A stretch of DNA of 6,672 nucleotides from positions 1-6,672 of the forward strand of contig DYKC01000058.1 in assembly GCA_020722825.1 (NCBI GenBank). The letters run 5' to 3'. Below the pieces are notes generated by a model. It saw nothing but the letters and a program-made list of their open reading frames with translations, searched no databases and had not been told where the DNA came from. The stretch is from Vermiphilus sp. GTDB lineage: Bacteria; Ratteibacteria; UBA8468; B48-G9; JAFGKM01. Both the position numbers and the translations under genes were made by a program. Below are positions 1 to 5,146 of the stretch, one piece after another; position 1 is the first letter of the stretch; every line of letters begins with the position of its first letter.

Positions 1-171
1 TTATTTTCTTCCTCTATTTTAACAGAAGTAAATGTTCAGTCAACCCCGTCTAAATAGCAGTTTACTACTTTCTAAACTCCCCGTCAAAATCTTCCCCTTT
101 TCTTTTGTAAAGTGTATCACCCCCAATCTTGTCAAATTTACTTTCAAGATTTGACTTGCTTTTATTTTTAA
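1..171. other. AT-rich non-coding stretch
   Basis: No reading frame of useful length with a plausible start is seen on either strand, and none clearly enters from the left edge. The + strand is pyrimidine-rich, with several short T/C runs. Visible structure is limited to small repeats: CCCCGTC occurs at 44-50 and 79-85, AGTTTA/TAAACT forms a 6-bp inverted repeat (59-64 / 73-78), and two overlapping hairpins lie at 125-155. It could be the spacer after an upstream gene or the edge of a decayed mobile element. Nothing in it decides between these. Confidence 0.5.
125..155. repeat. Two overlapping, mutually exclusive inverted repeats
   Basis: AATCTTG (125-131) is exactly complementary to CAAGATT (145-151). 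GTCAAAT (131-137) is exactly complementary to ATTTGAC (149-155), and this second stem extends by one G-T and one T-A pair to a 7-base loop. The arms share bases, so only one hairpin can form at a time. There is no T-run directly after the stem, so it is not a standard terminator. It lies about 17 bases before the ATG at 172. It may be an operator or mobile-element end, or simply chance in AT-rich DNA. Confidence 0.3.
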
Positions 172-208
172 ATGGGCAGAATAGATAGATTAAAACAAAC
201 AGAGAAGA

Positions 209-403
209 TTGATAAAGAGCGCTCCTTCTTTAAGGAAGATACTACGCACCACAATAAGCAAGTATTACTTAACCTGTGGGTATAAGAAATGCTGGTGTCA
301 TAAGGGAAAGAAAAAGCATGGACCATTTATCTATCTTTCCTATAGTGAAAAAGGAAAGACAAAGATGTACTTTGTTCCGGAAGAAGAAAAGTGGTCAACT
401 TGA
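209..403 (+). CDS. Small DUF6788-like protein, probably a degraded remnant
   Basis: The 64-residue product has a Cys/His/Lys-rich core, CGYKKCWCHKGKKKHGPF, followed by IYLSYSEKGKTKMYFVPEE. From memory this fits the small DUF6788-type proteins, whose core is roughly C-G-x-x-x-C-x-C-x-x-G-x-x-H-G-P followed by Y-x-L-S. Their function is not established, and some lie beside transposase genes. The only start in this frame is TTG at 209, with only a weak GAGAAG upstream. A second frame opens at ATG 172 and reads MGRIDRLKQTEKIDKERSFF, like the basic helical N-terminus expected for the family, but it stops at 283-285. A single-base frameshift near 209-240 would join the two. The product also ends right after the VPEE segment, where relatives usually continue with a helix. 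I infer a decayed gene; a short functional protein remains possible. Confidence 0.45.
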   Translation: MIKSAPSLRKILRTTISKYYLTCGYKKCWCHKGKKKHGPFIYLSYSEKGKTKMYFVPEEEKWST

Positions 404-419
404 CTAAATTTATTATACT
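392..419 (+). promoter_or_regulatory. Candidate sigma70-type promoter for the pyrR cluster
   Basis: TGGTCA (392-397, 4 of 6 to TTGACA) is followed by a 16-base spacer and TATACT (414-419, 5 of 6 to TATAAT). This would place the transcript start near 426 and leave a leader of only about 40 bases before pyrR. A perfect 11-base palindrome, GTCAACTTGAC (394-404), overlaps the -35 element and spacer, and a further GTCAA lies at 422-426, so an operator is conceivable. A TTGACT at 400-405 looks like a better -35 but has no -10 at a workable distance. The call rests only on consensus matching in AT-rich DNA. Confidence 0.25.
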
Positions 420-464
420 ATGTCAATTTTTCACTCTACCGACTATTATGGTATCATTTAGAAT

Positions 465-983
465 ATGGGAAGAAAGATAATGAGTGGAAGGGAAATCAGG
501 GAGATTCTTAAGAAAACAGCCATAATTATTGAAAAAGAGATGGAGCTGTCCGATATGGTTATTATAGGTATAAGAAGAAGGGGGGCTATTCTTGCGGACA
601 GACTGAAAGGGTTCCTTTCTGACCAGTCGGTTCCAGTCGGATACCTTGATATAACACTGTACCGCGACGATTTCAGCAAGATTGGTGCACATCCTATAGT
701 TTCAGAAACTGATGTCCTGTTCAACATAGATGGAAAGAGCATTCTGCTGGTTGATGACGTGCTTTTTACCGGCAGGACCATCAGGGCTGCTCTGGATGCG
801 CTTGTTGATCTCGGAAGAGCTACGATTGTGAAACTTTTTGTTCTTGTTGACAGAGGGCACAGGGAACTACCGATAAGTGCGGATTTCACAGGAAGATACG
901 TTAAAACGGCGATGAACGAGATGGTGGAGGTAAGGTTGAAAGAGATTGACGGAGTGGACGAGGTTTTGATAGAAAGAAAATGA
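465..983 (+). CDS. pyrR: PyrR: bifunctional pyr operon regulator / uracil phosphoribosyltransferase
   Basis: PyrR converts uracil and PRPP to UMP. In many bacteria it also binds pyr mRNA when UMP is high and promotes attenuation. The 172-residue product is close to the usual length of about 180. It carries the type I phosphoribosyltransferase PRPP loop ILLVDDVLFTGRT (residues 93-105, acidic pair D97-D98), the PyrR-typical DITLYRDD (62-69), GIRRRG (35-40) and VDRGHRELP (128-136). These match the Bacillus subtilis protein closely as I recall it. ATG 465 is favoured because residues from RKIM onward align with the conserved N-terminal strand. ATG 480 has a better-placed GGGAAG upstream and would remove only five residues. 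The stop overlaps the pyrB start in ATGA, implying translational coupling. No PyrR-binding RNA consensus is seen in the short leader, so its regulatory role here is uncertain. Confidence 0.95.
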   Translation: MGRKIMSGREIREILKKTAIIIEKEMELSDMVIIGIRRRGAILADRLKGFLSDQSVPVGYLDITLYRDDFSKIGAHPIVSETDVLFNIDGKSILLVDDVLFTGRTIRAALDALVDLGRATIVKLFVLVDRGHRELPISADFTGRYVKTAMNEMVEVRLKEIDGVDEVLIERK

Positions 984-1903
984 CCTGGAATAGAAAAGAC
1001 CTTATAGGACTTGAAGAACTTACCAGACAGGAGATAGAGACTATTCTTGATACTGCTGTGACCTTCAAGGAAGTAAGCAGCAGACAGGTCAAGAAGGTCC
1101 CGCCCCTGCGGGGCAAGACTGTTGTTAACCTGTTTTTTGAGCCGAGTACACGCACTAAAACCTCTTTTGAACTTGCGGCAAAACGTCTTTCTGCAGATGT
1201 CCTGAGTTTTGAGGTCGCTACCTCCAGCGTATCAAAAGGGGAAACCATTGTAGATACCGCAAAAAACATTGAGGCGATGAAGGTTGATTGTTTCATCGTA
1301 AGACATTCTATTGCGGGTGTCCCTGAAATGATAAGTAAAAATGTCTCTTCTGCTGTTATAAACGCAGGGGATGGCTGTCATGAGCACCCAACCCAGGCCC
1401 TGCTGGATTTGTTTACCGTAAAAGAAAATTTTGGCAGGATAAGAGGTATAAAAATATCCATTATAGGAGATGTACTTCACAGCCGGGTTGCGAGGTCAAA
1501 CATCTGGGGGTTTTCCAAACTTGGTGCGGACGTATGGGTATGCGGGCCTCCATCAATAATACCTCCTGAAATTGAGAAAATGGGAACTCAGGTTACCTAC
1601 AGTATTGAAGAGGCGATAGAAAATGCAGATGTGGTCTATCTTCTCAGATTACAAAAAGAAAGACAGAGAGAGAATTTTCTGTCTTCATTGAAAGAATACA
1701 GTGCCTTTTACGGGCTGGACGAAGAGAAGTACAAAAAGATAAAAAATGATGCGCTCATTATGCATCCAGGTCCTATGAACAGAGGTATTGAAATAAAATC
1801 TGAAATTGCGGAGAAAAACAATGCCTGTATACTTGAACAGGTTACCAATGGTATTGCGGTGAGAATGGCTGTTCTTTATCTTACTGTGGGAAGCAGAAAA
1901 TGA
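980..1903 (+). CDS. pyrB: Aspartate carbamoyltransferase catalytic subunit
   Basis: This cytosolic enzyme joins carbamoyl phosphate and L-aspartate to give N-carbamoyl-aspartate, the first committed step of pyrimidine synthesis. The 307-residue product has the normal length for a catalytic chain. Carbamoyl-phosphate binding residues are in STRTKTSF (56-63), with the loop lysine K86, R108 and HEHPTQALLD (134-143). The aspartate domain shows GDVLHSRVARSN (163-174, R169), R223 and Q225 in LLRLQKER, and MHPGPMNRG (261-269). All expected active-site residues appear present, so it should be active. The PGPMNRG form is that of PyrB enzymes without the E. coli HPLPR motif; such enzymes often work without PyrI, and no pyrI is seen here. 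The ATG overlaps the pyrR stop, and its own stop overlaps the helicase start. The next gene is not pyrC, which is unusual. Confidence 0.96.
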   Translation: MTWNRKDLIGLEELTRQEIETILDTAVTFKEVSSRQVKKVPPLRGKTVVNLFFEPSTRTKTSFELAAKRLSADVLSFEVATSSVSKGETIVDTAKNIEAMKVDCFIVRHSIAGVPEMISKNVSSAVINAGDGCHEHPTQALLDLFTVKENFGRIRGIKISIIGDVLHSRVARSNIWGFSKLGADVWVCGPPSIIPPEIEKMGTQVTYSIEEAIENADVVYLLRLQKERQRENFLSSLKEYSAFYGLDEEKYKKIKNDALIMHPGPMNRGIEIKSEIAEKNNACILEQVTNGIAVRMAVLYLTVGSRK

Positions 1904-3804
1904 GTTTAAAGGTTTTTGAAGGTCTGGACTATGAAAAGGAGTTAAACCCCCAGCAGTTGGAAATTGTTAAAGAAGGTGAGGGGCACTGCCTTGTTCTTGC
2001 AGGAGCAGGTTCAGGGAAAACAAGGGTTCTTGTTTACAGGGTCTGCTGGCTCCTGGAAAATGGTGTTTCGCCGTCGTCAATCCTACTTGTTACCTTTACC
2101 AATAAAGCTGCAAAAGAGATGATTTCAAGGGTTGAAACCTTACTTGGTTCTTATCCGAGAGGGTTGTGGGCAGGGACCTTTCATCATATTGGTAATAGAC
2201 TGCTCAGAAGCTATGGCAATGTGTTAAATATCAGTTCCAACTATACTATACTTGACGAAGAGGATAGCATATCAATCCTTAAAGAAATTGTAGGTAAGCC
2301 TCCCGAAAATGAAGAATACCCTCCGCCTGCCTTAATAAAAAAAATTCTGAGTTTATCTGCTAACACACTGGAAAGTATTAAAGGCATTGTAAATACAAGG
2401 TTTCCAAAACACTCAAACCTTATCTCCCGGTTTGAGGCAATAAGCAGGGAATATCAGAAGCGCAAAAGAAAACTGAATCTTATGGATTATGATGACCTAC
2501 TGGTTTTCTGGTACAAACTGCTTAAGAATGAAGGGGTGGGAACCAAAATATCAGAAAAATTCGCATATATTCTTGTTGATGAGTACCACGATACTAACAA
2601 GGTGCAGTTTATGATTCTCTACCTTCTGGCGAAGGTGCACAAGAACATAATGGTTGTTGGGGATGATGCCCAGAGTATTTATTCCTTCAGGGGTGCAACG
2701 GTAGACAATATTATGGAATTCCCCAGAATATACCCGGATGCACAAATCTTTTATCTTGATAAGAATTACCGTTCCACTCCACAGATACTCAAATTTGCGA
2801 ATGAGAGCATTGCCCACAACCGGGTAAGGTTCCCAAAGAACCTTAAGAGTATCAGGAAAAACGGTGTGAAACCTGTCCTTGTAAGGTGTTATTCTCCAGA
2901 AGATGAAGCTGCTTTTGTATCACAAAGGATAGTCCAGTTGATAAAGTCGGGGATTAAGCCTTCAGATATAGGCGTTTTATTCCGTTCAAGGTATCAATCA
3001 GCCGAACTTGAAATGGAACTTAACAGGTTGAAGATACCATACATTATAAGGGGTGGGCTGAGGTTTTTTGAGCAGGCGCACATAAAAGATGTGATAGCAT
3101 ACTTCAGGGTTGTGGTGAACTTTAACGATGAGATTGCGTGGAAGCGGCTGTTTACTTTAACGGATGGGATTGGGAGCAAGACTGCAGAACAGTTGTTTGG
3201 TTATATGGCAGGTGTAAAAAATTTCACGGAATTTTGTGACAGGATTGATACCTTACACCTGAACGTCAGAGGCATGAAAAACCTTAAAACACTTCTGCAG
3301 ATACTGGAGAAAATTAAGAATATGAATGACGTGTCATCCGGAATAGACCTGATAATGCAAACGTATGCAGGATATATTGAAAAAAGATACGGGGGTGATA
3401 CTGAGCGTTTTGAGGATATAAAAGTACTGAAAGAAATAGCGTCCTTGTATACAGGTCTGTCCGATTTTATATCTGAGTCTTCACTCCAGGAACATTCAAG
3501 AGGGGAAAATCCGTTTATTTCTTCCACTGTGACGCTCTCTACAGTGCATCAGGCAAAGGGTCTTGAGTGGAAGATAGTTTTCTTTATAGGGGTTTCAGCC
3601 AACCATTTTCCCCATCCATCCGCTCTCTCTGACATTATGGCACTTGAAGAGGAAAGAAGGATCTTTTACGTGGGCGTGACAAGGGCGAAAGAGGACATAT
3701 ATATAACCTACTACATACGGGATTTCTACAGGACGTTTACAAACAGGAAGTCGGTTTTTCTGGAGGAGGTTCCCCATTACCTCTTTGAAGAATGGAACTT
3801 CTAA
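1900..3804 (+). CDS. UvrD/PcrA-type SF1A ATP-dependent DNA helicase, short form
   Basis: Predicted 3'-to-5' DNA translocase/helicase acting in repair or in clearing proteins from DNA. The 634-residue protein shows the SF1A set in order: Q motif LNPQQ (15-19), Walker A GAGSGKT (35-41), motif Ia VTFTNKAAKEM, motif II DEYHDTN (227-233), motif III GDDAQSIYSFRGA (254-266), motif IV KNYRS (288-292), motif V TVHQAKGLE (548-556) and motif VI VGVTRAKE (591-598). Two features are odd. Motif II has His (codon CAC) at residue 230, where UvrD, Rep and PcrA have Gln. The chain also ends about 39 residues after motif VI, so the C-terminal extension that gives UvrD/PcrA about 720 residues is missing. No nuclease domain is visible. 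The ATG overlaps the pyrB stop and has GGGAAG just upstream, so translation is likely coupled. I leave the symbol blank because pcrA, uvrD and rep cannot be separated here. Confidence 0.92.
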   Translation: MSLKVFEGLDYEKELNPQQLEIVKEGEGHCLVLAGAGSGKTRVLVYRVCWLLENGVSPSSILLVTFTNKAAKEMISRVETLLGSYPRGLWAGTFHHIGNRLLRSYGNVLNISSNYTILDEEDSISILKEIVGKPPENEEYPPPALIKKILSLSANTLESIKGIVNTRFPKHSNLISRFEAISREYQKRKRKLNLMDYDDLLVFWYKLLKNEGVGTKISEKFAYILVDEYHDTNKVQFMILYLLAKVHKNIMVVGDDAQSIYSFRGATVDNIMEFPRIYPDAQIFYLDKNYRSTPQILKFANESIAHNRVRFPKNLKSIRKNGVKPVLVRCYSPEDEAAFVSQRIVQLIKSGIKPSDIGVLFRSRYQSAELEMELNRLKIPYIIRGGLRFFEQAHIKDVIAYFRVVVNFNDEIAWKRLFTLTDGIGSKTAEQLFGYMAGVKNFTEFCDRIDTLHLNVRGMKNLKTLLQILEKIKNMNDVSSGIDLIMQTYAGYIEKRYGGDTERFEDIKVLKEIASLYTGLSDFISESSLQEHSRGENPFISSTVTLSTVHQAKGLEWKIVFFIGVSANHFPHPSALSDIMALEEERRIFYVGVTRAKEDIYITYYIRDFYRTFTNRKSVFLEEVPHYLFEEWNF

Positions 3805-3846
3805 TGCAGGTTTCATTCTCATAACATTGTCTTTACTCGGGTTACT

Positions 3847-5133
3847 ATGAAGATATTGACGCTGGTTATATTTTCCCTTGCTTATGGTGGAATAGTTTTT
3901 AAGCGTGACAGGGCACTTTATTTTGTTTATGGAGCGGTTTTGGTGCTTTTAGCAGTTGGAGTAATAGGCATATCTGATATACCTGCCTTTTTAAACTATA
4001 ACGTTCTAGGTATCTTTCTTGGTACAAGTATCCTGTCGTTTCTTTTTGCTGTGTCAGGGGTACCCTCGCGTATGGTTGAAAATATTGCAGGTAGAAGATT
4101 TACGGTTGGTCTTACGTTTCTATTTATCTGTCTTATCACAGGGGTGGTATCTATGTTTGTAGAAAATATCGCAACGATTATGATAATGGCTCCGGTTGCC
4201 CTTGAACTGGTGAAAAAATATAACCTCAACCCTGTTTCTCTTTTCGTCGGGATGGCGGTTTCAAGCAATCTTGAGGGATGCGCCACAATGGTAGGAGACA
4301 GTCCGAGCATTATACTTGCAATGGAAACGGGGATGAATTTTAATGACTTTTTCTATATGCCTGCTGCAAAACTTTCTCTGAATTCCGGAAGTCCCGGAAT
4401 CTTCTTTTTTGTACAGGCAGGAGCAATAGCAGGCCTTGCCGTTTTATATCTCTTTTTCAGAAAGGAAAGAGAGGTTATGGATGTACCTCCTGTTAGACAT
4501 CCGGTGAAAACCTGGGTGCCTGCAATCCTGATTCTCTTGATGATAATCTCGCTTGCACTTGTTTCTCTGTTCAGTAACGGACTTGGATACTTCCCGGCTG
4601 TTATCTGCCTTTTCTATGCTGCAGTAGGGTTGCTGTGGTTTGCTTTATGGGAGAAGGGAAAAAAGTTTTCGGTCAGACATATTGACTGGGATAGTTTTTT
4701 CCTGCTGGTGGGCATCTTTGTACTTGTGGGGACTTTGGAAAAAATGGGATTTATCAACGGACTTGCCGGTTTGCTGGAGAAAAGCAGTGGAGATAATTCC
4801 TTCTTCCTCTATAATGTTGTGGTATGGAGCTCTGTACTTGTCTCTTCTTTTGTTGATAACATACCATATTCAATGGCAATGATTTCAGGCGTGCAGATAC
4901 TTTGCGAGCGGTTGGCTCTTAATCCCTTCATCTTCCTTTTTGGTTTGTTGATTGGTACCTGCGTTGGTGGGAATATTACCCCTATCGGAGCCAGTTGTAA
5001 TGTTGTGGCTGTGGGTATATTGAAAAAAAATGGTTATGCAGTCCAATTCAAGGATTTTGTTAAAATAGGGTTGCCGTTTACAATAATAGCGGTGTTGAGC
5101 AGTTCACTTCTTATGTGGGCAGTATATAAATAA
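3847..5133 (+). CDS. ArsB/NhaD/SLC13-like inner-membrane permease, substrate unknown
   Basis: A very hydrophobic 428-residue protein with about 11-12 membrane segments starting at residue 1, and no separate signal peptide. Its length matches ArsB-type carriers. Two similar halves are visible. The first has FVENIATIMIMAP (104-116) and NLEGCATMVGDSPS (141-154); the second has FVDNIPYSMAM (335-345) and GGNITPIGASCN (374-385). Paired V-D/E-N helices and Gly/Asn-rich re-entrant loops are characteristic of the ion transporter superfamily (arsenite, Na+/H+, citrate and dicarboxylate carriers). The first repeat has Glu106 where ArsB-type proteins usually have Asp. No arsR, arsC or arsA neighbours support arsenite export. 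The gene starts 42 bases after the helicase; ATG 3847 is the only usual start in frame after the previous stop, but its ribosome site is weak. purH follows after 13 bases. Possible substrates include arsenite, Na+ or a dicarboxylate; the sequence does not decide. Confidence 0.85.
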   Translation: MKILTLVIFSLAYGGIVFKRDRALYFVYGAVLVLLAVGVIGISDIPAFLNYNVLGIFLGTSILSFLFAVSGVPSRMVENIAGRRFTVGLTFLFICLITGVVSMFVENIATIMIMAPVALELVKKYNLNPVSLFVGMAVSSNLEGCATMVGDSPSIILAMETGMNFNDFFYMPAAKLSLNSGSPGIFFFVQAGAIAGLAVLYLFFRKEREVMDVPPVRHPVKTWVPAILILLMIISLALVSLFSNGLGYFPAVICLFYAAVGLLWFALWEKGKKFSVRHIDWDSFFLLVGIFVLVGTLEKMGFINGLAGLLEKSSGDNSFFLYNVVVWSSVLVSSFVDNIPYSMAMISGVQILCERLALNPFIFLFGLLIGTCVGGNITPIGASCNVVAVGILKKNGYAVQFKDFVKIGLPFTIIAVLSSSLLMWAVYK

Positions 5134-5134
5134 C

Positions 5135-5139
5135 GGAGG
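5135..5139 (+). promoter_or_regulatory. Strong ribosome binding site of purH
   Basis: GGAGG lies 7 bases before ATG 5147 and directly after the permease stop (TAA 5131-5133). It is the best Shine-Dalgarno match in the window; the other genes have weak sites or rely on overlapping stop and start codons. It fixes the purH start and suggests that purH is initiated independently at a high rate. Confidence 0.85.
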
Positions 5140-5146
5140 AAGAACA

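Noticed and set aside
400..419. TTGACT (400-405) as the -35 element with TATACT (414-419) as the -10
   Set aside because: The spacer is only 8 bases, far too short for a sigma70-type promoter.
458..889. Minus-strand open frame opposite pyrR
   Set aside because: It lies fully antisense to a clear pyrR and is Ser/Leu/Ile-rich low-complexity sequence with no recognisable motif.
1102..1114. GC-rich palindrome GCCCCTGCGGGGC
   Set aside because: It lies in pyrB codons for P-L-R-G, a conserved segment, is only a 5-bp stem with a 3-base loop, and has no T-run or second copy.
1900..3804. Helicase as part of a defence system such as Gabija (UvrD-like GajB)
   Set aside because: No OLD-type nuclease or other effector is adjacent, and the gene overlaps pyrB within a metabolic operon.
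4640..4882. Plus-strand open frame inside the permease gene
   Set aside because: It is an out-of-frame shadow of membrane-helix codons; the permease frame is intact across it and shows family motifs.
3847..5133. Arsenic resistance operon
   Set aside because: Only the permease fold fits; no arsR, arsC, arsA or arsD is present in the flanks.
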